A stretch of DNA of 64,000 nucleotides, taken from Roseicyclus marinus. Lineage in GTDB: Bacteria > Pseudomonadota > Alphaproteobacteria > Rhodobacterales > Rhodobacteraceae. The stretch is taken from positions 2,483,001-2,547,000 of the forward strand of contig NZ_AP027266.1 in the NCBI RefSeq assembly GCF_036322625.1, written 5' to 3'. The notes beneath the pieces are model-generated. The model ran no database searches. It was not told the origin of the DNA and was given only the letters and a program-made list of their open reading frames with translations. This document shows positions 15,848-25,470 of this stretch, one piece after another. Both the position numbers and the translations under genes were made by a program. How positions within the stretch are numbered: the stretch's first letter is position 1; each line of letters opens with the position of its first letter.

Positions 15848-17761
15848 TCAGGCCGAAGGCTCGGGCTCCATGTCGCCCGAGGGGCGCGACTTGGGCTTGA
15901 GCTTGGGGATCGCGGTGATCGAGGGCGTGCCGCCCGAGGTCGAGGAGGCGTCGTCGTCATCGCCGCGGTTCAGCGCCTCGCCGTTGATGACCTTCTGGAT
16001 CTCGGCCCCGGTCAGGGTCTCGTATTCCAGCAAGCCCTGGGCCAGCCGTTCCAGATCCTCGCGCTTTTCGGTCAGGATGCGTTTGGCGGTCTCGTAGCCT
16101 TCGTCGATGAATTCCTTCACCTTGGCGTCGATCCGTTTCTGCATCTCTTCGGAATGGTTGGTGCCGCCGCCATACGCGCCCAGATAGCTCTGCTGCTCGT
16201 TGGCGTAATCGACATAGCCCAGTTCCTCGGCATAGCCGAATTGGGTGACCATGGCGCGGGCGATCTTGGACACCTGCTGGATGTCGGAAGCCGCGCCCGA
16301 CGTGACCATTTCCTTGCCGAAAACCAGTTCCTCGGCCACGCGGCCGCCCATCGCCATGGCGATCTTGGAGGTATACTTGCGGTAGCTGACCGACAGCTGG
16401 TCGCGTTCCGGCAAGGACATGACCAAGCCCAGCGCGCGGCCGCGCGGGATGATCGTGGCCTTGTGGATCGGGTCATGGTCGGGAACGTTCAGGCCGACGA
16501 TGGCGTGACCGGCTTCGTGATAGGCGGTCAGTTTCTTTTCATCCTCGGACATGACCATGGAGCGGCGTTCCGCGCCCATCATCACCTTGTCCTTGGCGCG
16601 TTCGAAATCGTCCATCGTGACGAAGCGACGGTTCACACGGGCGGCCATCAGCGCCGCCTCGTTCACGAGGTTGGCCAGATCCGCGCCCGAGAACCCGGGC
16701 GTGCCGCGCGCGATGATGCGCAGGTCGACATCGGGCCCCAGAGGCACCTTGCGGGCGTGAACGCCCAGGATGCGCTCGCGGCCCTTGATGTCGGGGTTCG
16801 GGACCTGGACCTGACGGTCGAAACGGCCGGGGCGCAGCAGGGCGGGGTCGAGCACATCGGGGCGGTTGGTGGCCGCGACGATGATGATCCCCTCGTTCGC
16901 CTCGAAGCCGTCCATTTCGACGAGCAGCTGGTTCAGCGTCTGTTCGCGTTCGTCATTGCCGCCGCCATAGCCCACACCACGTGACCGGCCCACGGCGTCG
17001 ATTTCGTCGATGAAGACGATGCAGGGCGCATTCTTTTTCGCCTGTTCGAACATGTCGCGGACGCGGGAGGCGCCCACGCCGACGAACATCTCGACGAAAT
17101 CGGAGCCCGAGATGGTGAAGAAGGGCACGCCCGCCTCGCCCGCGATGGCACGTGCGAGCAGCGTCTTACCGGTGCCGGGCGGGCCGACAAGCAGCGCGCC
17201 CTTGGGGATCTTGCCGCCCAAGCGGCTGAATTTCTGCGGATTGCGCAGGAATTCGACAATCTCCTCGAGCTCTTCCTTGGCCTCGTCGATGCCCGCGACA
17301 TCGTCGAAGGTCACGCGGCCATGTTTCTCGGTCAGGAGTTTCGCCTTGGATTTTCCAAAGCCCATCGCGCCGCCGCGACCGCCGCCCTGCATCCGGTTCA
17401 TGAAGAAGATCCAGATGCCGATCAGCACCAGAACGGGCAACCAGAGCGAGAGAACGGAGAGGAAGCCCGATTGTTCCTGCGGACGCGCCTCGATCCGGAC
17501 GCCGTTGTTGAGGAGCACATCGGTGGTGTTCGCATCCCCCGGCGCGATGGTCGAATAGGTGCCATCGGCGGTGGTGAACTGCACGTTCTCGCCATCGAGC
17601 GTGGCGGAGACAACCTGTCGGTTCTCGACCTGGGTGATGAATTCGGAATAGGCCACGCCACGCTGCGCCACCTGGTTCTGGCCACCCGAGAACAGGTTGA
17701 ACAAGGCCAGGATCAGAAGGAACAGGATGACCCAGAATGCGACGTTTCTCGCGTTGCCCAA
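15848..17761 (-). CDS. ftsH: ATP-dependent zinc metalloprotease FtsH
   Basis: Membrane-anchored AAA protease that degrades misassembled membrane and regulatory proteins. I start it at TTG 17761 (637 residues): GGGAGA lies 6 bases upstream, and the resulting [10 protein letters not shown] is the usual family start. A GTG at 17776 overlaps that ribosome site and would add 5 residues. Two N-terminal spans flank the periplasmic domain. Walker A GPPGTGKT is at 193-200, DEID at 252-255, the second-region-of-homology arginines follow, and zinc motif HEAGH is at 415-419. It lies downstream of tilS, as in many alphaproteobacteria. Confidence 0.97.
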   Translation of the reverse strand: MGNARNVAFWVILFLLILALFNLFSGGQNQVAQRGVAYSEFITQVENRQVVSATLDGENVQFTTADGTYSTIAPGDANTTDVLLNNGVRIEARPQEQSGFLSVLSLWLPVLVLIGIWIFFMNRMQGGGRGGAMGFGKSKAKLLTEKHGRVTFDDVAGIDEAKEELEEIVEFLRNPQKFSRLGGKIPKGALLVGPPGTGKTLLARAIAGEAGVPFFTISGSDFVEMFVGVGASRVRDMFEQAKKNAPCIVFIDEIDAVGRSRGVGYGGGNDEREQTLNQLLVEMDGFEANEGIIIVAATNRPDVLDPALLRPGRFDRQVQVPNPDIKGRERILGVHARKVPLGPDVDLRIIARGTPGFSGADLANLVNEAALMAARVNRRFVTMDDFERAKDKVMMGAERRSMVMSEDEKKLTAYHEAGHAIVGLNVPDHDPIHKATIIPRGRALGLVMSLPERDQLSVSYRKYTSKIAMAMGGRVAEELVFGKEMVTSGAASDIQQVSKIARAMVTQFGYAEELGYVDYANEQQSYLGAYGGGTNHSEEMQKRIDAKVKEFIDEGYETAKRILTEKREDLERLAQGLLEYETLTGAEIQKVINGEALNRGDDDDASSTSGGTPSITAIPKLKPKSRPSGDMEPEPSA

Positions 17762-17839
17762 GGCAGTCTCCCTCACGGATCGCGCAGGCTGAGTGATCAG
17801 CCCGCCATTCCCGCTAAGATAAGCGCTTGGGCCGGGACT

Positions 17840-19120
17840 TCAACGCAATTGCAGGAATGCGACAAATGACGCCGCCGGGCGCAGAAGCGTGCAGTCATGC
17901 GCAGGGCCGAAGCCAAGGGGCGCGCAGGCGATGAGCGTGTCGCCGTCAAAGACCGCCGGAAGGCCGAGCGCAGCCTCGAAAGGGGGCGCGTTGTCGGGTT
18001 TTTCGGGGAGCTGCGCCCAGCCCGAGGGGCCAAGCGCGCGGATGGCCAGACCCGCGACGGCGGGGCCGTGGAGGCGCCAGCGCCCGTCCCAGAGGTCATC
18101 GGGGCCTGTCGGTGTCACATGGTCGCGGACGGCGGCATGTTCGCGGAACAGGCGCAGGCTTGCGGGGCCTACGGCGACCTGCGTGCCGATGAGCGTGCCG
18201 CCCGCCCCGCCCAGGATGCGGTCGAGCAGGCCGTCGAGTGCTGCAGCGCGCGGGCGGTAGGGCGCACCGCCCACCCATTGCAGCGCGGCGGCAAGGCAGC
18301 GCAATTGCGTGTCGCGTTCCACGGCGGCGAGCCTGTCGCGGTCGAAGACAAGCTGTCCGGTGACGGGATCGTCCTGAAGGACAAGGGTGCGGGCGACGGC
18401 GGCCGCGCGCAGCGCCAAGGCCTCGCGCGCGCGGTCCATCCGCTTTGCGCTTTCGGCCAGCCCCTGGGCGGTCAGGCCGAGATCGGCGAGTGCGGCCAGC
18501 GCGCGGCGGGCGCGCACCCGGTCGAAGCGGGGATCGTCGTTGGAGGGATCGTCGACGAAGGGCAGGCGCAGGGTCCGGGCGTAATGGCGCAGATCGGCGC
18601 GGGAGATGTCGAGAAGCGGGCGCACCTGCCAAAAGCCCATGCCCTGCGGGCGGCGCAGGGGGGCCATGGAAGAGAGCCCCTCCACCCCCGAGCCGCGGAC
18701 AAGGCGCATCAGGAGGGTTTCGGCCTGATCGTCGAGGGTATGGGCGAACAGGACATGTTCGATGCCGCCGCGCCAGTCCTCGATCAGGCGCAGGCGGGCG
18801 GAGCGGGCGGCGTCCTGAAGGTTGCCGGTGCCGTCCCAGTGCCAGCGCAGGGTGGCATGGGGATGGCCAAGGGCCGCGCATTCGGCAGCGACCATCGCGG
18901 CCTCGGCGGCGCTGGCCGCGCGCAGGCCGTGGTCGATGGTGACGACATGAAGGCCGATCCCCATGACGCGGGCCCAACCATGGGCAAGGGCCAGCATCGC
19001 CATGCTGTCGCCCCCGCCCGAGACGGCAAGCGCGAGATGGGGCGGGAAATCGGGGCCAAGGAGCGCCCCCATGCTGGCGGCGAAGCGGGCCTCGAGGCTG
19101 TCTTGGATGTCGGGCGTCAC
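17840..19120 (-). CDS. tilS: tRNA(Ile)-lysidine synthetase TilS
   Basis: 426 residues. Modifies C34 of the CAU-anticodon tRNA-Ile to lysidine, so the tRNA reads AUA; essential in nearly all bacteria. The PP-loop SGGGDS is at 34-39, followed by TIDHGLRAASAAEAAMV and the HTLDDQAETLLMRLVRGSG signature. The C-terminal part is less conserved, as usual. The start is GTG and overlaps the cpoB stop as GTGA, so the two are translationally coupled. Confidence 0.95.
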   Translation of the reverse strand: MTPDIQDSLEARFAASMGALLGPDFPPHLALAVSGGGDSMAMLALAHGWARVMGIGLHVVTIDHGLRAASAAEAAMVAAECAALGHPHATLRWHWDGTGNLQDAARSARLRLIEDWRGGIEHVLFAHTLDDQAETLLMRLVRGSGVEGLSSMAPLRRPQGMGFWQVRPLLDISRADLRHYARTLRLPFVDDPSNDDPRFDRVRARRALAALADLGLTAQGLAESAKRMDRAREALALRAAAVARTLVLQDDPVTGQLVFDRDRLAAVERDTQLRCLAAALQWVGGAPYRPRAAALDGLLDRILGGAGGTLIGTQVAVGPASLRLFREHAAVRDHVTPTGPDDLWDGRWRLHGPAVAGLAIRALGPSGWAQLPEKPDNAPPFEAALGLPAVFDGDTLIACAPLGFGPAHDCTLLRPAASFVAFLQLR

Positions 19121-19956
19121 GAACAGCCGAGACGCAGCCGGGCGGCCTCCGCCTCGGGGATGGCGGGATCGCCGGGGTAGCGCAGGCCGACCTCGCCCAG
19201 GGTCAGGCAGGCCTCGTCCGTCTGGCCAAGTTCACCCAGCGAGATGCCGAGATTGACGAGGGAGGCGGGGGCGCGGGGACCTTCGGGATTGGCGGTGAAG
19301 GCGTCGAGATAGGCACGGGCGGCGCGGCTCCAGCTGCCTTGTTCGGCTTCGGCCCGGCCGCGCAGGAAATGCGCCTCGGCACTCAAGGGGCCGCCGGGAT
19401 AGGTCTGGGTGAAGGCTTCGAACAATTGGGCGGCGGCGGCGTAATCGCCGCTTTCATAGGCCGCGAGCGCGCGTTCGTAATCGCCGCGTTCGGCCACGGC
19501 GAGATTGGCGCCGCCGGTGGGCTGGCTGGGCGTGATGGGGGCGGCGGGCGCGGCATCGGCGGTGCCGCCGCCAAGGCGGGGCGTATCCCCGAGGCTGGAG
19601 ATGTCGCAGTCGGTTTCCAGCTCGCAGAGGCGGAATTCGAGATCGCCCACGCGGTTGGTGCCGTCGGTGACGATGCGGTCGACGCGGATCTGGAGATCTT
19701 CGGTCAGGCTGGTGAGGCGGCGCAATTCGGCCTCGATCGCGTCGACGCGCGACAGGAGGGTGCCGCCGCCCGAGGGGGCCGTGGCCCCGCCGGTCGTGTT
19801 CAATTCGCCGCGCAGGCGCTGGATCTCGACGAAGAGGACCGAAAGCTCCTGACGGATGTCGGCGAGCGTCTGCGCGCGGTCCTGCGCCCAGGCGGGGGGC
19901 GCGGCAAGACCGAGGCAGAGGGCAAGGACCGGGCCGAGAGCCAGCGCGCGGCGCAT
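19117..19956 (-). CDS. cpoB: cell-division coordinator CpoB (YbgF)
   Basis: 279-residue periplasmic protein that links the Tol-Pal machine with septal peptidoglycan synthesis. The signal peptide ends near A24 (PAWA/Q). A short coiled coil follows (IRQELSVLFVEIQRLRGELN and VDAIEAELRRLTSLTEDLQI), then a low-complexity linker and C-terminal TPR units (ALAAYESGDYAAAAQLFEAF, AEQGSWSRAARAYLDAF). It sits at its conserved place after pal, 4 bases away. Confidence 0.93.
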   Translation of the reverse strand: MRRALALGPVLALCLGLAAPPAWAQDRAQTLADIRQELSVLFVEIQRLRGELNTTGGATAPSGGGTLLSRVDAIEAELRRLTSLTEDLQIRVDRIVTDGTNRVGDLEFRLCELETDCDISSLGDTPRLGGGTADAAPAAPITPSQPTGGANLAVAERGDYERALAAYESGDYAAAAQLFEAFTQTYPGGPLSAEAHFLRGRAEAEQGSWSRAARAYLDAFTANPEGPRAPASLVNLGISLGELGQTDEACLTLGEVGLRYPGDPAIPEAEAARLRLGCS

Positions 19957-19960
19957 GGGA

Positions 19961-20464
19961 TCAGACCCCGGCGCCGGCCGAAAGCACCGTCACGGCGCGG
20001 CGGTTCTGCTGGTAGCAGCTTTCGTTCGAGCAGATCTCGATCGGGCGTTCCTTGCCGTAGCTGACGGTGGACAGGCGACTGTCGGGCACGCCCTGCGACA
20101 CGAGGTAGTCGCGCACGGCCGAGGCGCGGCGCGCCCCGAGGGCGAGGTTGTATTCGCGGGTGCCCTGTTCGTCGGCATGCCCTTCGATCAGGGCGCGGTA
20201 TTCGGTGTTGGCCAGAAGCCACTGGGCCTGGGCCGAGAGGATCGACTGCGCCTCGATGCTGAGGGTGGATTGGTCCACGGCAAAGAGCACGCGGTCACCC
20301 ACGGATTGGTTGAAGAAGGCGATGGAGGTCGGGTCGGAGGCGGTGCCCGCCCCGCCCTGGCCGTTGAAGCCGCCCGCGCCGTCATTCAGCCCGCCACGGG
20401 CACAGGCCGAGACGGAAAGGGCGACAATGAGAAGGAGGGCGGCGCTGCGCAGGGAAAAGGTCAT
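19961..20464 (-). CDS. pal: peptidoglycan-associated lipoprotein Pal
   Basis: 167-residue outer-membrane lipoprotein of the Tol-Pal system. The lipobox VSAC puts the lipidated Cys at 21. The OmpA-like domain binds meso-diaminopimelate in peptidoglycan; YRALIEGHADEQGTREYN and LGARRASAVRDYLVSQGV are its hallmark segments. A promoter-like site lies upstream, so pal-cpoB-tilS-ftsH may also be transcribed apart from tolQRAB. Confidence 0.96.
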   Translation of the reverse strand: MTFSLRSAALLLIVALSVSACARGGLNDGAGGFNGQGGAGTASDPTSIAFFNQSVGDRVLFAVDQSTLSIEAQSILSAQAQWLLANTEYRALIEGHADEQGTREYNLALGARRASAVRDYLVSQGVPDSRLSTVSYGKERPIEICSNESCYQQNRRAVTVLSAGAGV

Positions 20465-20493
20465 GATGCTCGGGTCCTGTTGTTCTTTGGGTC

Positions 20494-20523
20494 AGTGTAG
20501 CATGGGCCGGGAGGCGCAGTCCA
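20494..20523 (-). promoter_or_regulatory. candidate promoter of pal
   Basis: Minus strand: TGGACT, 18-base spacer, TACACT. Transcription would start about 25 bases upstream of the pal ATG. Seen by eye only; the -35 match is moderate. Confidence 0.4.
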
Positions 20524-20543
20524 TGCGGGGTTGGGGGCGAAAC

Positions 20544-21881
20544 TCAGGGAAGGCGGGGCGACCAGGACGGGTCCGACGCCATGCCGGGCGTGGCCACGCG
20601 TTGCAGGTTGCGGCCCGAGATGTCGACGGAATAGACGGCGGGCGCGCCATCGGTCCCGGCGGTTTCGCGGGTGAACATCAACACGCGCCCGTTGGGGGCC
20701 CAGGTCGGGCCCTCGTCGAGGAAGGAGGCGGTCAGGAGCCGTTCCTCGGAGCCGTCGGTGCGCATGACGCCGATGTGGAAGCGCCCGGCCTCTTGCTTGG
20801 TGAAGGCGATGTAATCGCCACGCGGCGACCAGACGGGCGTGCCGTAGCGGCCCGTGCCGCGGCTGATGCGGGCAGGCTCGCCGCCGGCTGCGGGCATGAC
20901 GTAGATCTGCTGCCCGCCGGTGCGGTCGCTCTCGAAAACCATCCGGCTGCCATCGGGCGAGAAGGAGGGCGCGGTTTCGATGGAGGGGGCGTTGGTCAGC
21001 TGGGTGCGCGCGCCGCCGCCCACCGCGACACGGTAGATGTCGGAATTGCCGCCCTGTTCCATCGAGAACACGACCGAGCCGCCATCCGGGGTGAAACGGG
21101 GCGAGAAGGTCATGTTGCCCGCCGACACGGCCTCGAGCGGGCGGGGTTGGAGATTGGCCACATCCATCAGGTAGACGCGGGGTTGGCCGCTTTCGTAGCT
21201 GGTGTAGATGATCCGGTCGCCATTGGGGCTGAAGCGCGGCGCCAGCACGAGGTTGCGGCTGTCGGTCAGGAACTGGACGTTGGCCCCGTCGTAATCCATC
21301 AGCGCGATGCGCTTGAGGCGGGCGTTCTTGGGCCCTTCTTCGTGGACGAAGACGACGCGGGTGTCGAAATAGCCGGTTTCGCCGGTGATCCGTTCATAGA
21401 CCTGATCGGCCACGTTATGGGCCATGCGCCGCCAGCCGTCGCGGGAACCGACGAATTGCAGCCCCTCGCCCAAGGGCTGCTGGCTGAACACGTCGAAGAG
21501 GCGGAATCGCACGATGAGACGGCCGCCCTGTTCCTCGACCTCGCCCACGATGAGGGCCTGCGCGTTGATCGCCTGCCAATCGGGATAGAGGATCGGCGCG
21601 TCGAAGGCGGTGATGGTCGAGATATGCGCGCTTTCGGGGATCTGGCGAAACAGCCCCGTGCCGCGCAGATCGGCGGCGATGACGCGGCTGATGTCGGCGG
21701 CGGCATCGGCGGCCCCGCCATTGCGCGCGATGAAGGTCGGGAGAGCGAAGGGCAAGGGTTCGATCACGCCCTCGGTGATCTCGAGCCGGAGGGGGCCTGC
21801 CTGCGCGCGGGCACGGGCGGGCAGAAGCGGGGTCGCGGCGAGCGCGGAACCGGTGAGAAGGAGCGAACGACGGGTCAACAT
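20544..21881 (-). CDS. tolB: Tol-Pal system protein TolB
   Basis: 445-residue periplasmic beta-propeller that shuttles between Pal and TolA/colicin-binding sites. ATG 21881 has AGGAGA just upstream; the same frame upstream is non-coding spacer. The twin-arginine start [11 protein letters not shown] with [11 protein letters not shown] suggests a signal peptide, possibly Tat-compatible. The C-terminal half contains propeller blades with repeating SPDG motifs ([52 protein letters not shown]). Gene order tolQ-tolR-tolA-tolB-pal is intact. Confidence 0.96.
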   Translation of the reverse strand: MLTRRSLLLTGSALAATPLLPARARAQAGPLRLEITEGVIEPLPFALPTFIARNGGAADAAADISRVIAADLRGTGLFRQIPESAHISTITAFDAPILYPDWQAINAQALIVGEVEEQGGRLIVRFRLFDVFSQQPLGEGLQFVGSRDGWRRMAHNVADQVYERITGETGYFDTRVVFVHEEGPKNARLKRIALMDYDGANVQFLTDSRNLVLAPRFSPNGDRIIYTSYESGQPRVYLMDVANLQPRPLEAVSAGNMTFSPRFTPDGGSVVFSMEQGGNSDIYRVAVGGGARTQLTNAPSIETAPSFSPDGSRMVFESDRTGGQQIYVMPAAGGEPARISRGTGRYGTPVWSPRGDYIAFTKQEAGRFHIGVMRTDGSEERLLTASFLDEGPTWAPNGRVLMFTRETAGTDGAPAVYSVDISGRNLQRVATPGMASDPSWSPRLP

Positions 21882-22020
21882 GGCAACATCTCCTGCCGCG
21901 TGGGGCGGCCTTGGGACGGAAGGATAAGGGCAAAGCGGGATCGGGTCACGGTCCGGGGGGCCATGATGGACCAAACGTGATCCGGGGCGGGCCGGGATGG
22001 CCGGAGGGGGGCGCGCAGGA

Positions 22021-23100
22021 TCATCTGAGCCGCATCCCTTCGGGGTTGAAGACAAGCTCCACCTGCCGCCAGTGGTCATAGCTTTCGGCAGGCAGGCCAT
22101 AGCCGTTCGCACCGCAGCGCAGGATGGCGCGGCGCGCGGCCTCGTAGGCCTGCTGGGCGGCGGCGGCACTTCCCCCTTCGGAGGAGACAAGGCGCAGCGT
22201 GCCATCGACCGGGCGGGCATCGGGCGTCATGTCGAAGCCGACGACAACGGTCGTGCCCTGCGCCTCGGTCGAGAGCGAGCCGATGTTCCAGCAGGCCGAG
22301 ACCGCCACGCGGAACCCGTCGCGCGCGCCAGCACTGAGGGGCGGGCCGGAGGGCTGGGCGGGCGTGCTGACCGCATCGGCCACGGCGGAGGCGATGGCGG
22401 AGGCGAGCGGATCGGCCTGCGGTTCCGGCTCGGGTTCGGGGGTGGGGTCGGGTTCTGGCGCGGGGGCTGCGGCCTGTTGCGGTTCGGGGCGCGCGGGGCG
22501 CGCGGGCGGCCGGATCGAGGCGGTGGGGCCAAGGGGGCCGCCGGAGGGCGTTTCGGCCTCGGTCACGATTTCGGTCGTGGCTTCCTCGGGCGCGGCTTCG
22601 GGCTGGGCCTCGGTCACGGTTTCGGTCGGCGCAGGCTCGCTGGCCTCGGGCGTCGCTTCGGGGGCTACGGCGACATCTTCTTCGGGCGCGGGCGAGGGCA
22701 AGGGGGCGACACGGTCGGCGGCGCGGGGTGTCGGCCTGCCATCGGGCGGCAGATCGGGCGCACCCGACAGGGGCGCGGGCGGCGCGATCGTATCGGTCAC
22801 CTCGCCCGGCGGGGTCGGTTCGGGCTGGGGGTCTGGTTCGGGCGGCCGCGCCTCGACCACAGGTTCGGGGTCGGGTTCGGTGGGCGGCGTGGGGCGCGGG
22901 GGCGGCGGCGTGGTCTGGACGGCCACGGGCGTCGGTTCGACGGCTTCGGTCAGCGCCTCGAATTCGGCGGTGGACAGGATGGTGACACCGGTGATCTCGA
23001 AGGGGACCGGATCGCTTTCGCGGAACAGCGAATCGCCGAAGGCGACCCACAGAAGGATCGCCGCGTGGATCGCTGTCGAAGCGTAAAGGGACCGGCGCAT
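22021..23100 (-). CDS. tolA: TolA, cell-envelope energy-transducing protein
   Basis: 359 residues from ATG 23100, which has AGGGGG upstream. A single N-terminal membrane span (about residues 8-24) is followed by a very long Pro/Glu-rich segment (about 60-250; [17 protein letters not shown]-like) in place of the long Ala/Lys helix of E. coli TolA. A C-terminal globular domain follows, with ISTEAQ-like and SVSACWN segments. It transmits proton-motive energy from TolQR to TolB-Pal. TonB-like proline richness is usual in this order. It lies 16 bases after tolR. Confidence 0.9.
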   Translation of the reverse strand: MRRSLYASTAIHAAILLWVAFGDSLFRESDPVPFEITGVTILSTAEFEALTEAVEPTPVAVQTTPPPPRPTPPTEPDPEPVVEARPPEPDPQPEPTPPGEVTDTIAPPAPLSGAPDLPPDGRPTPRAADRVAPLPSPAPEEDVAVAPEATPEASEPAPTETVTEAQPEAAPEEATTEIVTEAETPSGGPLGPTASIRPPARPARPEPQQAAAPAPEPDPTPEPEPEPQADPLASAIASAVADAVSTPAQPSGPPLSAGARDGFRVAVSACWNIGSLSTEAQGTTVVVGFDMTPDARPVDGTLRLVSSEGGSAAAAQQAYEAARRAILRCGANGYGLPAESYDHWRQVELVFNPEGMRLR

Positions 23101-23116
23101 TCCGATTGCCCCCTGT

Positions 23117-23590
23117 CTACTGTCCCGTGCCGTCGAGACGCGGACCACCCGCATCGGTCACCAGCCCGATCTCGCGGAAGCCGCCGGCATTGAGCGCGCC
23201 CATGACGCGCATCACGTCCTCATACGGGATGGTGCCGTCGGCGCGCAGGAAGACGCGGGTCGACTCGCGCTCGGCGGCGATGGCCTGAAGGCGCGGGATC
23301 AGGTCGCCCATGGGCACGGCGGTGGTCTGGATCATCACCTCGCCCTCGGGGGTGAGGGTGATGGTCAGCGGTTCCTCTTCCTCGGAGGGGAGCGCCTCGG
23401 CCGAGGTGTCGGGCAGGTCGATGGGCACGCCCACGGTCATCAGGGGGGCTGCGACCATGAAGATGATCAAAAGGCACAGCATGACGTCCACGAAGGGCGT
23501 CACGTTGATTTCCGACATGGGGCGCAGGTTGGCGCGGCGGCCCCTGCCCCGGCGGCGCGATCCGCTGTTGGTGGCGAGCGAGACCCCCAT
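23117..23590 (-). CDS. tolR: TolR, ExbD-family proton-channel subunit
   Basis: 157 residues. After an Arg-rich cytoplasmic start, the single span NVTPFVDVMLCLLIIFMV (about 29-48) contains the essential proton-path Asp, D35. The periplasmic ExbD fold follows (VPIDLPDTSAEAL, FLRADGTIPYEDVMRVMGAL). It overlaps the tolQ stop by one base (TGATG). Confidence 0.96.
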   Translation of the reverse strand: MGVSLATNSGSRRRGRGRRANLRPMSEINVTPFVDVMLCLLIIFMVAAPLMTVGVPIDLPDTSAEALPSEEEEPLTITLTPEGEVMIQTTAVPMGDLIPRLQAIAAERESTRVFLRADGTIPYEDVMRVMGALNAGGFREIGLVTDAGGPRLDGTGQ

Positions 23591-24282
23591 CAGTCGAGCT
23601 GCCGCGACAGGAGGGTGGAAAACTCATCCGCGAAACCTTCGAGGCCCGTCACGAGGCTGTCGGCATCGGCGCTGAGCTTGTTGTAGAGGATCACGGCGGG
23701 AATGGCGGCCAGAAGGCCGAGACCCGTGGCCAGAAGCGCCTCGGCGATCCCCGGTGCCACGACGGCGAGCGAGGTGTTGCCCGAGATGGCGATTTCCTGG
23801 AACGAGCGCATGATGCCCCAGACGGTGCCGAAGAGACCCACGAAGGGTGCCGCCGAGCCTGTCGTGGCCAGGAAGTTGAGGCCATGGGTCCAGCGTTCGC
23901 TTTCGCGGGCGATGGCCACGTCCATGGAGCGGTCGACGCGCTGCTGCACGCCGGGGATCAGCCCGCCATCGTCGCGCAAGGAGCGCCGCCATTCGGTCAT
24001 GCCCGCGACGAAGACGCGTTCATAGGCGCTGGAGGGGTTTTCGGCCATCTGGTCGTAAAGCTCGTCCAGCGGTTCGCCCGACCAGAAGGCGGCATCGAAG
24101 GCGGTCGCGTTGGCGCGCGCGCGGCGATACATCCTGGCCTTGGTGAAGGTGACGGCCCAGACCCAGATCGAGGCGGCGATCAGGCCGAGCATCACGAGCT
24201 GCACGATGAAGGTCGCGCGGAAGAAGAGCGCAATCAGCGTATAATCCGCCTCTTGCGCCAGAGCGAGCGTTTGGGTTTCCAT
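23590..24282 (-). CDS. tolQ: TolQ, MotA/ExbB-family proton-channel subunit
   Basis: 230 residues with three spans (about 15-40, 135-157 and 170-192). The conserved region FVGLFGTVWGIMRSFQEIA and the GIAEALLATGLGLLAAIPA span are typical of TolQ/ExbB. With TolR it forms the proton channel that energises TolA. First gene of tolQRAB; the 109 bases upstream contain a candidate promoter. Confidence 0.97.
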   Translation of the reverse strand: METQTLALAQEADYTLIALFFRATFIVQLVMLGLIAASIWVWAVTFTKARMYRRARANATAFDAAFWSGEPLDELYDQMAENPSSAYERVFVAGMTEWRRSLRDDGGLIPGVQQRVDRSMDVAIARESERWTHGLNFLATTGSAAPFVGLFGTVWGIMRSFQEIAISGNTSLAVVAPGIAEALLATGLGLLAAIPAVILYNKLSADADSLVTGLEGFADEFSTLLSRQLD

Positions 24283-24352
24283 GTCTGTGTCGGGTTCCTT
24301 TGCCCCAGCCTCAAGCGGTCACGGGCGCTTTGCACGCCTCATTTGCGACGCA

Positions 24353-24381
24353 ATTTAACAGGTTGTCAGGGGGAATGCGAA
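24353..24381 (-). promoter_or_regulatory. candidate promoter of tolQRAB
   Basis: Minus strand: TTCGCA, 17-base spacer, TTAAAT, about 65 bases before the tolQ ATG. Spacing is ideal and the -10 fair; identified by eye. Confidence 0.35.
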
Positions 24382-24391
24382 CACTTCCGCG

Positions 24392-24802
24392 TCAGTGGCC
24401 TGCTTCCGCCGCAAGGGAGGCCACGCGTGCGCGGATATCTGCCGGAAGACGGCCGGGGCGGCCGGTTTCGGTCAGGATCACGAGGGTGACATCGGCGCGG
24501 AAGAGGAGGGTGTCGTCGCGCCAGATCTCTTGCGCCATGGTGAAGCTTGCGCCCTTGAGCGCGGTCAGGGTCGTGCGCACCTCGATCACATCGTCGAAAC
24601 GGGCGGGGCTGAGGTAATCGGCCTCAACCCTGCGGACGGCAAAGACGAGGCCCGCGGATTTGAGCGCTGTCTGGTCGATGCCCGCGGCGCGGACCATTTC
24701 GGAGCGGGCGCGTTCGATGAAGCGCAGGTAATTGGCGTAATAGACGATGCCCGCGAGGTCGGTGTCCTCGTAATAGACGCGGATTTGCAAGCTGTGGGTC
24801 AT
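24392..24802 (-). CDS. ybgC: acyl-CoA thioesterase YbgC
   Basis: 136-residue hotdog thioesterase of the 4-hydroxybenzoyl-CoA thioesterase family, regularly encoded with tol-pal. The active-site segment YYEDTDLAGIVYYANYLRF holds the catalytic Asp at 15. The start overlaps the preceding gene as ATGA, so ybgC is coupled to the ruvCAB-side genes rather than to tolQ, which starts 109 bases downstream. The frame continues upstream of ATG 24802, but only as a shadow of the preceding gene. Confidence 0.94.
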   Translation of the reverse strand: MTHSLQIRVYYEDTDLAGIVYYANYLRFIERARSEMVRAAGIDQTALKSAGLVFAVRRVEADYLSPARFDDVIEVRTTLTALKGASFTMAQEIWRDDTLLFRADVTLVILTETGRPGRLPADIRARVASLAAEAGH

Positions 24803-25470
24803 TGCGGCCTCGGCAGGCGGGCGGCCAGACGCAGCGCATGGGCGGGATCGGTGGCCTGCGCGGGCAGGACGGGATCGTAGGCGGCGCGGATCAGGTCGGC
24901 GATGGCGGGTTTGAGGATGGCGGGGCCACCCGGCTGGAGAATAGCAAGGGGCGAGGTCCCGAGAAAGGCCGTGTCGGACCACAGGAGGATCGTCTGCACG
25001 ATCTGGCTGAGCGCGATGGTTTCGGCGGGCGCTTGCGACAGGGCGTCATCCATGCGGAGGAAGACGAAGGCCGCCTTGATCGCGCCGGTCTGGTCGAAGC
25101 GGAAGGCGCGGTATTGGTTGGCATCGGCCTGTTGCAGGCGGGCGACGAGGGGCGCGAGGTCGGGGATCAGGCGGTCGAGATTGGGGGTTTCGGTCAGCTC
25201 GTCCCAATCGCGGAGGAAGAAGACCATGAGGTTCGCGCCAAGCTCGGGGTCGGTTTCGGCCATCTTGTGACCGGCCAGCGCCACCACGGCCTCGATCGCG
25301 CCCTTGAGGATGGAGACGGTGCCATCCTCCACCCCGAAGACGACGGGGACGATGGGCCGGCCCCAGCGGGCAAAGAGATACTGGCCATCGGCGCGGGTGA
25401 AGAGCGCGGTGATGGCCTCGGGCGTCAGGGGGGCAAGGGAGGTGTCGGTCATGGGATCGTTTCTGGTCAT
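24799..25470 (-). CDS. conserved hypothetical protein
   Basis: 223 residues if started at ATG 25470, which overlaps the preceding stop as ATGA; MTDTSLAPL, 6 codons later, is an alternative. It is a soluble alpha/beta protein with no signal peptide (ITALFTRADGQYLFARWGRP, VVFGVEDGTVSILKGAIEA, MAETDPELGANLMVFFLRDW). No known domain is recognised. Its first 25 codons are repeated, diverged, in the chimeric gene at 26329-26592. The family appears limited to Rhodobacterales, judging from context only. Confidence 0.75.
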   Translation of the reverse strand: MTRNDPMTDTSLAPLTPEAITALFTRADGQYLFARWGRPIVPVVFGVEDGTVSILKGAIEAVVALAGHKMAETDPELGANLMVFFLRDWDELTETPNLDRLIPDLAPLVARLQQADANQYRAFRFDQTGAIKAAFVFLRMDDALSQAPAETIALSQIVQTILLWSDTAFLGTSPLAILQPGGPAILKPAIADLIRAAYDPVLPAQATDPAHALRLAARLPRPQ